This document shows, one piece after another, positions 53,491 to 62,615 of a stretch of 64,000 nucleotides of DNA. Each line of letters begins with the position of its first letter. The stretch's first letter is position 1. The stretch is taken from NCBI GenBank assembly GCA_011390575.1, contig JAABSE010000008.1, forward strand, positions 1 to 64,000, read 5' to 3'. The notes beneath the pieces are model-generated. The model saw only the letters and a list, made by a program, of their open reading frames with translations. It was not told where the DNA came from and ran no database searches. The position numbers and the translations under genes were made by a program. This stretch comes from Sphingobacteriia bacterium. Lineage in GTDB: Bacteria; Bacteroidota; Bacteroidia; Bacteroidales; UBA7960.

Positions 53491-53784
53491 CTAAACCGTT
53501 TGTTCGATATGCCAGGTGAAAGCTCTGATGCCTTGCATTTCTGCTGTTTCATTGATTTTTTTAACGGCCTCAAGGAGTTTTTGAGCCAGGGTTTCGTCTA
53601 CTACCGATAGAACGGCAGAATTCATGGCGGGCCATGTGTGGGATCCCATATGCGGTTCCCCTTTTTGCGTACCCCGTCCTTTTACATCCTGCCATTGTGA
53701 AAATCCCCGGGCATTCAGTCTGTCGAGCATTTCTGTAACTCTTTCAGAAAGAGCCTGGTTATAAACGATAAATACTGCTTTCAT
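53491..53784 (-). CDS. PG0541-type transporter-associated small protein
   Basis: 97 residues. Resembles the PG0541 family of small proteins found beside RND transporters in Bacteroidota: MKAVFIVYNQALSERV, GFSQWQDVKGRGTQKGEPHMGSHTWPAMN (split by a short loop), and LSVVDETLAQKLL. The size and beta-alpha-beta rhythm recall PII-like ferredoxin folds. A sensor or regulatory role for the efflux complex is an inference from location. It lies 54 bp after acrB and 40 bp before the ACP-like gene. Confidence 0.75.
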   Translation of the reverse strand: MKAVFIVYNQALSERVTEMLDRLNARGFSQWQDVKGRGTQKGEPHMGSHTWPAMNSAVLSVVDETLAQKLLEAVKKINETAEMQGIRAFTWHIEQTV

Positions 53785-53838
53785 ATTATAATAAATTTTA
53801 TTGTAGATTCCGGGTTTGTTTAAGCTGCCTGCAAAGCG

Positions 53839-56800
53839 TTATTGGGCCTGCAATAATAGTGCCTTGCGATTGCGTTTGCGTGCTTTTTTGATTTTTCTTG
53901 CTCCGTTGAGCGTATATACCACAGGAACAAATACCAGGGTAATAAGGGTTGAGAAACTGAGTCCGCCAATCACTGCCACACCCATGGGCTGCCATATTTC
54001 AGAACCTTCAGCTGTGGAAATGGCCAATGGAATCATGGCCAGCAGGGTGGTAAGCGTGGTCATCAAAACCGGTCGCAAACGTGATTTTCCCGCCATCCGC
54101 ACAGCAGTGATAATACTTCTTCCACGACCCACTAGCAAATTGGTATAGTCAACCAGTACAATAGAGTTTTTCACCACAATCCCCACCAGGATAATAGCTC
54201 CGATAAAGGATATTACATTGAGTTCGCTTCCGCTAATGGACAAGGCGAGCAATACACCGGTGAAAGAAAACGGGACAGCCAGCATAATGATAAAAGGCAT
54301 GGAGAATGATTCGAATTGTGATGCCATCACTACGTAAACCAGGAAAATACTTAGCAACAGCAACAGGAGAAGGTCTGCAAAAGCTTCCTGCTGCTCCAGA
54401 ATTTCTCCGGCAAAGCGATAGGTGATATCTGCCGGGATTTCCATCTCATCAATGGCGGCCTGGATATCGGAGGTGACCTTGCCAAGTGACCTGCCGTGAA
54501 GCTGGCTGTTGACGGTGAGAAAGCGCATCCGGTTTTTTCGTTCAATATTGGGTGGGCTGTAAAACTCTTCAATGGAGGCAAATTCCTTCAGGCGCACCAT
54601 TTGGCCCATGGGATTCATAATTTGTATGTTTTCGATATCCGAAAAAGTGTTTCTGAACTCTTCTTCGTGACGAATGACAACTTCGTATTCCTCGCCATCT
54701 TCGCGGAAAAGGGTGGCAGTCATCCCTTCAATGCGATTGCGAATAGCCCTTGATACCGTGTTGGTGTTCAACCCAAATTTCGACATTTTTTCCTGGTCGG
54801 GGACAATACGCAACTCTGGTTTTTCCGGTCCACGACTCAGGTCTACATCTCTTGTGCCTTCAATGTTCCTCATTTTTTCAGCAAGCTCATCAGAAAATGC
54901 GGAAGTAGCATTGAAATCATCACCGTACACTTCTATCTGAATGGGTGCCCCTGCACCAAATCCCCCTCCCTCGGTTTCTACCGTATAGGTTACGATTTCA
55001 GGAAATACAGAAAGGTCTTCTCTGATGGCATCGGCAACTTCCCATACATCCCGCTCACGTTCTGTGGGCGAAGAAAGGCGGAAATCTAAATCGATAGTAT
55101 GGCTTCCTGCTCTCGGATTACCGAATATTCCTGCCGTGGTGCTGTATCCCGCACTGGTATTGACAGCTTCTATCTCAGGATAGTTTTCTTCAATGACTTT
55201 TTCAATGGCCCTGGCCGTTTGAGATGTTTCTTCCAGTCTCAGTCCTGTGGGCAATTCAATACTGACCGAAATTCTGCTGTTGTCTGCTTCAGGAAAGAAT
55301 CCTGTTCCGATAAAACCGGTCAGGAAAAGACTGGAAAAGAAAATGGAGACAGAAATGATTACCACTTTCCATTTGTGTTTTACGGCCCAACCCAGAATAT
55401 TACTGTACAGGTTGTCAAGCCCTGACAATGTTTTATCAATAAATGCACTTGTTTTGGGACCCAAACCGGTACGTTTGGCAGATGAATATTTCAGCAGCTG
55501 CGAAGAGAGCATAGGAGTGAGCGACAAAGCTGCAAGGGTAGAAACGGTAATGGTGATGGTTACAATCCAGCCCAGTTGTCTGAAAAATAATCCCATGAGT
55601 CCGCTGATAAGCGTCATGGGGAGAAATACCGCCACTACTGTAAGGGTTGAAGCTACTACGGCTAATCCTACCTCATTGGTGCCATAAATGGCCGATTCGC
55701 GGGCAGAACTACCCTTTTCTATTTGACGTGTAATGTTTTCAAGCACCACGATGGCATCATCTACCACCATACCCATGGCAATGGTAAGCGATGAAAGTGA
55801 AATCAGGTTGAGTGTATTTCCAGTATAGTACAGGTAAATAAATGCTGTGACCAACGAAACCGGGATGGTAAGAATAATAATAAAGGTTGCCCTCCATCGG
55901 CCAATAAAAAATAAAACCACCAGGGTAACAAAAATAGCAGCATAATAAAGGATGTTGATGAGATTGCTGATGGAGTTATTAATAAACTCAGAAGTATCGA
56001 AAACCACTCCAATAGTGATATCAGGAGGCAAGGTCTTGACAATCTCTTCCAGCATCTCGTTTACCTCGTTGGCAATTTTAACGGTATTGGCACCTGATTG
56101 TTTCTGAACAATCAGGCGAAGACCCTGCCGCCCGTTGATTCTTTCTTCGATGGTCATTTCCCGCAGGGTGTCCTTAACCTCGGCCACATCTCTGACATAA
56201 ACCGGATTGCCATTGAAAGTGGTGATCACAATGTCGTTGATCCGGCTGCTTTCTGCAAATTCGCCTGTAAACCTCAGTGGGTAATCTACGCTCCCAAATT
56301 TAACATTCCCCGATGGCAGGTTGATGTTTTCTGCCGCCAGAATACCTCCCAGCTGTTCCACGCTCATATTGTAGGCTTCCAGTTTGCGGGGATCCACATT
56401 GATTTGAATCTCCCTTTCCGGTCCCCCAAAAATGCCCACGGCTCCTACTCCTTCAATCCTGTTCAGCGGATTGATAAGTCTCTGATCCAAAATCTTGGCA
56501 AGGGCCGGGTAGCTTTCTTCAGCCGTAGCCGAGAGCATCATGACCGGAATCATGCTGGAAGAAAATTTAAACACAGTGGGTTGTTCTATCCCCTCGGGCA
56601 GGAAGCGCTGTATACGCCCTATTACATCCCTGATTTCGTTGGTGGCTTCGTCCAGGTTGGTTTCATATTCAAACTCCAGGGTAATGGATGAAATGTCGTC
56701 ACGCGATTGCGAGGTCATGTTCTTCAGGTTGGTGACAATACTCAGGTTGTCTTCCAGCGGCCTGGTCACGTTGGTTTCGATATCTGCTGCACTTGCTCCC

Positions 56801-56955
56801 GGGTAGATGGTAAAAACACTGATAAACGGTGGATCAATCTCAGGATACAAATCGATGGGCATGTTGCGCAAGCTGAAGACTCCCATTACAAGTACTGCAA
56901 CAAAGATTACCAGCGTGGTAATGGGTCTTTTAACGGCGGTGCTGTATATACTCAT
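53839..56955 (-). CDS. RND efflux transporter permease, HAE1/AcrB type
   Basis: 1038 residues. Inner-membrane proton-driven exporter, trimeric, with twelve helices and two large periplasmic loops. TAVKRPITTLVIFVAVLVMG is the first helix; helix 4 has GMVVDDAIVVLENI with the proton-relay Asp pair. The second half starts near KHKWKVVIISVSIF. The C-terminus is short and basic. It sits in a complete tripartite operon with adaptor (36 bp upstream) and TolC-type porin. Substrates (drugs, bile, lipids) are not decided by sequence. Confidence 0.96.
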   Translation of the reverse strand: MSIYSTAVKRPITTLVIFVAVLVMGVFSLRNMPIDLYPEIDPPFISVFTIYPGASAADIETNVTRPLEDNLSIVTNLKNMTSQSRDDISSITLEFEYETNLDEATNEIRDVIGRIQRFLPEGIEQPTVFKFSSSMIPVMMLSATAEESYPALAKILDQRLINPLNRIEGVGAVGIFGGPEREIQINVDPRKLEAYNMSVEQLGGILAAENINLPSGNVKFGSVDYPLRFTGEFAESSRINDIVITTFNGNPVYVRDVAEVKDTLREMTIEERINGRQGLRLIVQKQSGANTVKIANEVNEMLEEIVKTLPPDITIGVVFDTSEFINNSISNLINILYYAAIFVTLVVLFFIGRWRATFIIILTIPVSLVTAFIYLYYTGNTLNLISLSSLTIAMGMVVDDAIVVLENITRQIEKGSSARESAIYGTNEVGLAVVASTLTVVAVFLPMTLISGLMGLFFRQLGWIVTITITVSTLAALSLTPMLSSQLLKYSSAKRTGLGPKTSAFIDKTLSGLDNLYSNILGWAVKHKWKVVIISVSIFFSSLFLTGFIGTGFFPEADNSRISVSIELPTGLRLEETSQTARAIEKVIEENYPEIEAVNTSAGYSTTAGIFGNPRAGSHTIDLDFRLSSPTERERDVWEVADAIREDLSVFPEIVTYTVETEGGGFGAGAPIQIEVYGDDFNATSAFSDELAEKMRNIEGTRDVDLSRGPEKPELRIVPDQEKMSKFGLNTNTVSRAIRNRIEGMTATLFREDGEEYEVVIRHEEEFRNTFSDIENIQIMNPMGQMVRLKEFASIEEFYSPPNIERKNRMRFLTVNSQLHGRSLGKVTSDIQAAIDEMEIPADITYRFAGEILEQQEAFADLLLLLLLSIFLVYVVMASQFESFSMPFIIMLAVPFSFTGVLLALSISGSELNVISFIGAIILVGIVVKNSIVLVDYTNLLVGRGRSIITAVRMAGKSRLRPVLMTTLTTLLAMIPLAISTAEGSEIWQPMGVAVIGGLSFSTLITLVFVPVVYTLNGARKIKKARKRNRKALLLQAQ

Positions 56956-56991
56956 GCTAATGTTTACTTTACTGTTAAATCAAATCGTTAT

Positions 56992-58026
56992 TTATTCCAC
57001 AATCTCTACTTCAGAACCCTGAATAAGGTTGTGTTGCCCAGTAATAACCAACTGCTGCCCGGCTTTCAAACCCGAGAGGATTTCTATCCTGTCATCAAAT
57101 TTTCGTCCCGGCTCCACAGTAAGTCTTTGGGCTACATTGTCTTCTACAACAAAAACAAACCGTTCATTGGATCCGGTCTGCTTCAGCACTGATAAGGCGG
57201 GTACCAGCAAGGCTTCATGTTCACCCAGGCTTAAAGCGACCCTTACAAACATCCCGGGGCGAAGGTTTTCATCCTGATTGTCTATTACTACCTCTACACG
57301 AAAAGTGCCTGTTGCCCTGTCTATGGTAGGGTATATTCTGTTCACCTTTCCTGAAAAAACCCTGTCTGAAAATACTTCTGTGGTAACTTCTGCTTTTTGT
57401 CCTATGGTTACCTCGGGCAAATATCTTTCGGATACTCCGACAATAATTTTCACAGGCTGTATCTGGTTGATGGATACAATGGCAGGCTTGCCGGCAGGGG
57501 AGGGAGTGCCGGTAAACATTTCCCCTGCTGAGAAATACCTTGCCGTAACTACACCATTGAGAGTGGAACGCACCTGTGTATGGGTTGACAGATTTTCGAT
57601 GTTGCTTTGTGCTACCTGGTATTGTGTCTGGAGCTGATCATACGATTGCTGGGTAACAGCCCCTGCGCGGAGCAGTGTGTCAAGACGGGCAAGTTCTTTT
57701 TCCAGGTTGTCGAGCTGAACGCGCGCCTGAAATAATTGTGTGTTATCCATTTCAACCAGAAGTTGTCCTTTGGAAACCTTGTCGCCCACATCTACCAGAA
57801 TTCTGTTGATGCGTGCTGGTACTGCAGGTGCAATATGAGCCTCTTCGTAAGGCAATACCGTGCCGGTAAATTCCAGATTGTTAACTACCGTTTGAACAGA
57901 AGAAGGAGTTACTCTTACCAAAACCCTGCTGTCGGTTTCTTCCTGTTCCACAGCTGTCTGGCATGAAGCGATAAAGAGCATGACGAAAATAAGAAGGGTA
58001 GCCTGAATAATTGCTGAAGCTTTCAT
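56992..58026 (-). CDS. RND efflux periplasmic adaptor (AcrA/MFP), lipoprotein
   Basis: 344 residues. Lipoprotein signal ending at FIASC (Cys22). The membrane-fusion fold follows: lipoyl-like half (APAVPARINRILVDVGDKVSKGQLLVEMD), coiled-coil hairpin (about 90-135), second lipoyl half (VRSTLNGVVTARYFSAGEMF) and beta-barrel/MP domains (IYPTIDRATGTFRVEVVIDN, LRPGMFVRV). It bridges the AcrB and TolC parts. The gene is 58 bp after tolC. Confidence 0.95.
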   Translation of the reverse strand: MKASAIIQATLLIFVMLFIASCQTAVEQEETDSRVLVRVTPSSVQTVVNNLEFTGTVLPYEEAHIAPAVPARINRILVDVGDKVSKGQLLVEMDNTQLFQARVQLDNLEKELARLDTLLRAGAVTQQSYDQLQTQYQVAQSNIENLSTHTQVRSTLNGVVTARYFSAGEMFTGTPSPAGKPAIVSINQIQPVKIIVGVSERYLPEVTIGQKAEVTTEVFSDRVFSGKVNRIYPTIDRATGTFRVEVVIDNQDENLRPGMFVRVALSLGEHEALLVPALSVLKQTGSNERFVFVVEDNVAQRLTVEPGRKFDDRIEILSGLKAGQQLVITGQHNLIQGSEVEIVE

Positions 58027-58084
58027 TGAATTTTGTTTAATTGTTAGCGTTGAAAAATGTATTGAAAATTTTTATGTATTGTGA

Positions 58085-59425
58085 TTAATTTTGTCCAATA
58101 AACCGGTCGTACTGAGCTTTTGCCTGTAGCAGTTCATGTTTTGCCATGAGCAGGTTAAAACGGGCGCGTGTAAGGGAAACATCTGCATCGTTTACCTCCA
58201 GCAGCGTTCCCTGTCCTGATTCGTAACGAAGTCTGGCTATGTCATAACCTCTTTCTGCCAGCTCAACATTGCGACGTGCATGAACAGCCTTTTCAATGGC
58301 TACATCCATGTTTTTTAAAATGTTGGATAATTCAATACTTAGGTTATCTTTGAGATACTCGCGCTGTAGCTGGATTTGTTTGGCTCCTATTTCCAGTTGT
58401 TTTACCTGGTTGCGGTTGGTAAAGCCCCTGAAAATCGGAATACTCAGCTGCAAACCTGCAGATGCTGTGTTTACCCAGTTATAATCTCCCACCTTGAAGT
58501 CATTGGCTTCAGAAAGATACATGTAGTTACTAACAGCAGTAAGACTTGGACGTGAGGTGGCTTTAACAGATTGGGACTGTTTTAAAATCAAGTCGCGCTG
58601 CAAACCCAGATTAACATAATCGGGATTGTTGTGAAGTGCTCTTTCGGCCTGGGTAATGTTAAAGTTGCGCAACATCTCTTCTGAACTTTCCAGCAGGTCT
58701 CCTTCTATGGCAACGGGAGTTTGTTCATCAATCCCAAGGAGGGTTTTCAGGAGGTTGACGCTGAGTTCAGAGGCATTGGCGGCTTGCAAAACATCAGGTC
58801 TGAGGTTTTCGGTTTGAACCTCTGCTCTTATCAAATCGTATTCTGCCACAAGTCCTTGTGCATGCATTTTCCGGATGTTTTCAAGGTTTTCTCTGGCATT
58901 TTCAAAACTGAAATTAATAACCTCAAAAGATTCCCGGGCCAGCAAGGCATCATTCCAGGCTCTTTGTACAGTGTATGTAAGTTCGATGGACTGTGCCCTG
59001 AAGTTTTCTTCTGCAATTTTTTGTTCAGTCCGGGCGGCATCAATACCCGCGTATATGGCAGGGTTATAGAGAGGCAGAGCAAACTGCAGACCTCCCATGA
59101 ATGAATTGTCATTTCCTACCTCCAGGGCTGTTACACCCCCGAAAAGGGGTGCCATTTCCTCGGGAAAGAAAATAACCTGTTTCTTTAGGTTGCGCGTATA
59201 GGAACCTGTGGCATTAAGGGAAGGGAGCAAATTGCCACGAGCCTCATTGACACGTGCCTCAAGTCGTGCTTTTTCAAGTCGTGCAATGGCTATGGAAGGG
59301 TTGTTTTCGAGGGCCATTTCCAGCGCCGATTCCCTGGTCAGGTGCAAGGTGTCTGTCTGGGAATAGAGAGGCAGCAATGCCAGGATAAAGGAAATTGAAG
59401 AAATGAGAGCTTTAATTTTGTTCAT
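58085..59425 (-). CDS. TolC family outer membrane efflux protein
   Basis: 446 residues. Signal peptide (LISSISFILALLPLYSQ) then two repeats of the TolC outer-membrane-efflux domain (about 25-225 and 240-440), each helical with sparse beta segments, for example LTRESALEMALENNPSIAIA and ERALHNNPDYVNLGLQ. It should form the trimeric outer membrane channel of the RND pump. tetR lies 32 bp upstream. Confidence 0.94.
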   Translation of the reverse strand: MNKIKALISSISFILALLPLYSQTDTLHLTRESALEMALENNPSIAIARLEKARLEARVNEARGNLLPSLNATGSYTRNLKKQVIFFPEEMAPLFGGVTALEVGNDNSFMGGLQFALPLYNPAIYAGIDAARTEQKIAEENFRAQSIELTYTVQRAWNDALLARESFEVINFSFENARENLENIRKMHAQGLVAEYDLIRAEVQTENLRPDVLQAANASELSVNLLKTLLGIDEQTPVAIEGDLLESSEEMLRNFNITQAERALHNNPDYVNLGLQRDLILKQSQSVKATSRPSLTAVSNYMYLSEANDFKVGDYNWVNTASAGLQLSIPIFRGFTNRNQVKQLEIGAKQIQLQREYLKDNLSIELSNILKNMDVAIEKAVHARRNVELAERGYDIARLRYESGQGTLLEVNDADVSLTRARFNLLMAKHELLQAKAQYDRFIGQN

Positions 59426-59457
59426 TTTACCAGTGATTGTTTTATATAAACTATATG

Positions 59458-60081
59458 TTAATTGCCGGGATAGGGATTCTGATTGAATTTTTCGTCTATC
59501 TGCTTTAACCCCTCTTCTGTGGCAAGGCCTCTGATAAAATTCAGCAGCACCTGCCTTATAACTTCTGAGCGGGGATATTTGGTCTCAGGAAAAATATTAT
59601 CCAGCGTCATCATTTGCATTACCGAATGAATCATGGTACTTAAAATTTCCGGATGTTTGTTGTCCAGGAAAATACCTTTGGAAGCGCCCAGCTCAATCAT
59701 GGAAGTGGTAAATGCAATACTTTCCTCCTGCCTGTTTTCAATTTGCTCTTTCCAGATGCGGGGATGGTACTTCTGTAAGTCATTGAAAAAGTTTGGGTGC
59801 AGGCCGTTTAATATAATCAGTGCCTGACGAAAATGCTGATAGATAATTTCCAGGGGATCATTCTCATAAGTTGAAACGATTGTATTCCTGAACTTCAGGT
59901 TTTCCTGGTATTGAAACTCAATACAATAGGATAGTAAATCCTCCTTGTTGGAGTAACTTTCGTATAGGGTGCGTTTAGAAATCCCTATTGACCGGGCAAT
60001 TTCATCCATGGTAATGGAGCGTATACCATACCGGGTGAACATATCTGAGGCCTGTTGGAGAATTCGCGTTTTTGTATCCAT
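59458..60081 (-). CDS. TetR/AcrR family regulator
   Basis: 207 residues. N-terminal helix-turn-helix: ILQQASDMFTRYGIRSITMDEIARSIGISKRTLYESYSNKEDLLSYC, broken here across the usual T-M-D-E-I-A/G-I-S-K/T-L-Y-x-x-(F/Y) TetR pattern. The C-terminal ligand domain is helical and diverse. It is the first gene of the efflux operon, so it probably controls its own operon and responds to a substrate of the pump. The near palindrome CGTTTTAAACG at 60105-60115, about 24 nt before the start, is a possible operator. Confidence 0.92.
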   Translation of the reverse strand: MDTKTRILQQASDMFTRYGIRSITMDEIARSIGISKRTLYESYSNKEDLLSYCIEFQYQENLKFRNTIVSTYENDPLEIIYQHFRQALIILNGLHPNFFNDLQKYHPRIWKEQIENRQEESIAFTTSMIELGASKGIFLDNKHPEILSTMIHSVMQMMTLDNIFPETKYPRSEVIRQVLLNFIRGLATEEGLKQIDEKFNQNPYPGN

Positions 60082-60575
60082 ATCTGTTGAGGAAAAACTA
60101 TTTTCGTTTTAAACGTTTTGTGCTTCTAACATTAAATGTGCCAAAATGTTTTAATTCAGCTAATAAAATAGTTAATTATAATTTAAATGGTGCTATGCCC
60201 TGTTAAACAAGAACATGAAGGTAAGACGAAAATCAGGCGGAAACGTTACAAACTATTTGAGTTTTTTAAGGAATTAATCCTGCTGCTGTGTTTGCAGACT
60301 TTGTAATAGTCTTTCTGTTTGTAAGTTATGAGCATAAATTCCCATTAAAAAAAAGGGGAATTTCTCTGACAAAGGGTTTCCACTTGTTCATATTCGAACA
60401 CTCTGTGTGCGTTTTTGCACAAGCAATGAATCATGGATATTTTTTAGCCTGAATTCATTCTTCCTTTCAGCAAACAATGCTTATCTTTATAACTCTCTCT
60501 TGGGTAGGTTTTAAGTTAGCCGATACAGCAAAAGAGCTTCCTTTTTTGCCAACAGATGAATTCAAATTTATTCGA
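60082..60575. other. 494-bp divergent region with several inverted repeats
   Basis: No gene or RNA is recognised. Inverted repeats: CGTTT-T-AAACG (60105-60115) near tetR; AAATTCCC/GGGAATTT (60336-60343 and 60356-60363); TGTTC/GAACA (60385-60389 and 60396-60400); TGTGC/GCACA (60406-60410 and 60417-60421). TATCTTTA (60482-60489) is a near -7 motif for the M1 peptidase gene. These could be operators for TetR or another regulator, but none is proven. Confidence 0.35.
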
Positions 60576-62558
60576 ATGAAAATTGCTCTCCGATTGTTTT
60601 TTACTCAGTTTGTTGTGGTGTTCTTGTTGCTTGCCCCTTCTTTGCATGCACAATTTCATCAACGTGAATTTCCCCGGCACCAGTGTTCTCATTTTTGTGC
60701 CAAAGCGCGCCAGGAGGTTCCGTCCATAGGTATTTATGAGCAGGATGTCCGGGTGCATGATTATGATGTAAAGTTCTACGGTCTGGATTTGGAGGTCAAC
60801 CCCGCCAGCACGTTTGTTCAGGGTTCTGTGAGAATCGTTTCTGAAATCGTAACTCCGGATACCCGCTATCTTGTTCTTGAACTGGTGAATGAACACACCG
60901 TAAGCCAGGTTGTCAGTGAGGAAGGTAACCTGCCATTTCAGCATGCTAATGATGCGCTGGAAATTGACCTGGGCGAAATGAAACCTCAGGGAGCCATGGT
61001 TGATATAGAGATTTTTTATTCCGGAGAGCCTTCTCCGGAAGGATTCTTTTCCGGTATTCAGACAGCTGCCAATAGCTTTGGCGACCCTGTGCTGTGGACC
61101 CTTTCCGAACCCCACAACGCGCGGCAGTGGTTTCCTGTAAAGCAGGTACTGAATGACAAGGCCGACAGTGTAAATGTTTATATTACTACCCCTTCCGGCT
61201 TTATTGCTGCTTCCAATGGCTTGCTGCAGCAAGTTACTCCCTTACCGGAAGATAGGCTCAGGTATGAATGGCATTCCCGCTACTCCATTGCTTATTATCT
61301 GATTTCTATGGCGGTGGGCAATTACCAGGAGTTTAGTTTTATGGCGCCTCTGGATTCACCCAACGATAGTGTCTGGGTTCAGAATTTTATTTATAATTAC
61401 CCGGAAGTTCTCGAAAGTCAGCGCGATAATATTGAAATGACCAGCACTCTGATGGAGCTAATGTCGGAGCTATGGGGGAAATACCCCTTTTCTGCAGAAA
61501 AATATGGTCATGCCCAGGCGCCCATGGGAGGAGCTATGGAGCACCAAACCATGTCGACCATGGGATATTTCGGATTCGATATCACGGCCCATGAGCTGGC
61601 ACATCACTGGTTTGGCAATAATGTAACCTGTGCTACGTGGAGCGATATCTGGATCAATGAAGGGTTTGCCACCTATTCAGAATATCTCTCCCGTGAATTT
61701 ATCATTGGCCCTGAATCTGCCAGTGACTGGATGCAATTTGCACATGATAACATCAAATCGCAACCCGATGGCAGTGTGTATGTGCCCCCCATGCTTTTGT
61801 TTGATGTATGGAGGATTTTTAGTGGACGGCTTTCTTACCGCAAGGGAGCTGCCATTCTTCACCAGTTAAGGTTTGAGATCAATAATGACCCCCTCTTTTT
61901 CAGCATCATGGCGGAATTTCAGGAAATATATGCCGATGGTGTTGCTTCAGGAGACGATTTCAGGAGTACAGTTGATTTGATGACCGGGCAAAACTGGGAA
62001 TGGTTTTTCGACCAGTGGTACTATGGCGAAGGTTTCCCCAATTACGAAATTATCTGGTGGCAGAAAGATGGAAAACTTCACATCCGTTCCTCCCAGACAA
62101 CCTCAGCCAATCACCCCTTGTTTTTTGCCGGAACGCTCGAATTTAAAGTTGTAACGGTTGATGACAATGAGCATATTATCAGGGTTTTCCAGGAGGAAAA
62201 CCTGCAGGAGTTTGTGGCAGATATCCAGGGAGAGGTAAAAGAGTTGATTTTTGATCCACGTAATTTCATGCTCAAAAATTACATGGTCTGGGATTCAACG
62301 AGCATAAACATTCCTGACACCACCTCTTTCAGTGTTTCTCCCAATCCGTTTACCCGGACGCTTACCATCGACTATCCCGAATTATGGTTTAACGGGAAAT
62401 GGATTTTGGCGGATCTCAATGGAAAAGTTCTGATGGAGGATAATCTGAAAGAGCAAACCCGGGAAATTCATCTGGAGCATATATCCGCCGGTGTTTATGT
62501 ATTGACACTTTTTTCGCCAGGAGGAGAAAAGAGAGCTTTTAAGGTATTGAAGTATTAA
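60576..62558 (+). CDS. Secreted M1 family metallopeptidase with T9SS sorting domain
   Basis: 660 residues from MKIALRLFFTQFVVVF; 33 open codons upstream overlap a promoter-like motif and are not used. A signal peptide ends near LHAQ. The M1 aminopeptidase domain has the substrate motif GGAMEHQT (GAMEN type, with H for N) and the zinc site HELAHHWFGNNVTCATW followed by NEGFA (H-E-x2-H-x18-E). A C-terminal type A sorting domain (about 590-660) begins VSPNPFTRTLTIDYPE and ends AGVYVLTLFSPGGEKRAFKVLKY, cut here by length. The protein should be exported by T9SS to the surface or medium to trim peptides. Convergent with the cyanophycinase-like gene. Confidence 0.93.
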   Translation: MKIALRLFFTQFVVVFLLLAPSLHAQFHQREFPRHQCSHFCAKARQEVPSIGIYEQDVRVHDYDVKFYGLDLEVNPASTFVQGSVRIVSEIVTPDTRYLVLELVNEHTVSQVVSEEGNLPFQHANDALEIDLGEMKPQGAMVDIEIFYSGEPSPEGFFSGIQTAANSFGDPVLWTLSEPHNARQWFPVKQVLNDKADSVNVYITTPSGFIAASNGLLQQVTPLPEDRLRYEWHSRYSIAYYLISMAVGNYQEFSFMAPLDSPNDSVWVQNFIYNYPEVLESQRDNIEMTSTLMELMSELWGKYPFSAEKYGHAQAPMGGAMEHQTMSTMGYFGFDITAHELAHHWFGNNVTCATWSDIWINEGFATYSEYLSREFIIGPESASDWMQFAHDNIKSQPDGSVYVPPMLLFDVWRIFSGRLSYRKGAAILHQLRFEINNDPLFFSIMAEFQEIYADGVASGDDFRSTVDLMTGQNWEWFFDQWYYGEGFPNYEIIWWQKDGKLHIRSSQTTSANHPLFFAGTLEFKVVTVDDNEHIIRVFQEENLQEFVADIQGEVKELIFDPRNFMLKNYMVWDSTSINIPDTTSFSVSPNPFTRTLTIDYPELWFNGKWILADLNGKVLMEDNLKEQTREIHLEHISAGVYVLTLFSPGGEKRAFKVLKY

Positions 62559-62615
62559 GTTTTCAAATCAAGAATTAACTTTTCTCCGGTCTTCAGGCAA
62601 TTTTTTAGCCGGAGA

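Noticed and set aside
53451-53573. 41-codon N-terminal extension of the ACP-like protein
   Set aside because: It would overlap the PG0541-like gene by more than 80 bp and has no counterpart in the ACP fold.
62583-62615. TCTCCGG/CCGGAGA hairpin between the two convergent secreted-enzyme genes
   Set aside because: 7-bp stem with a 19-nt loop and no proper T run on either side; too weak to call a terminator.
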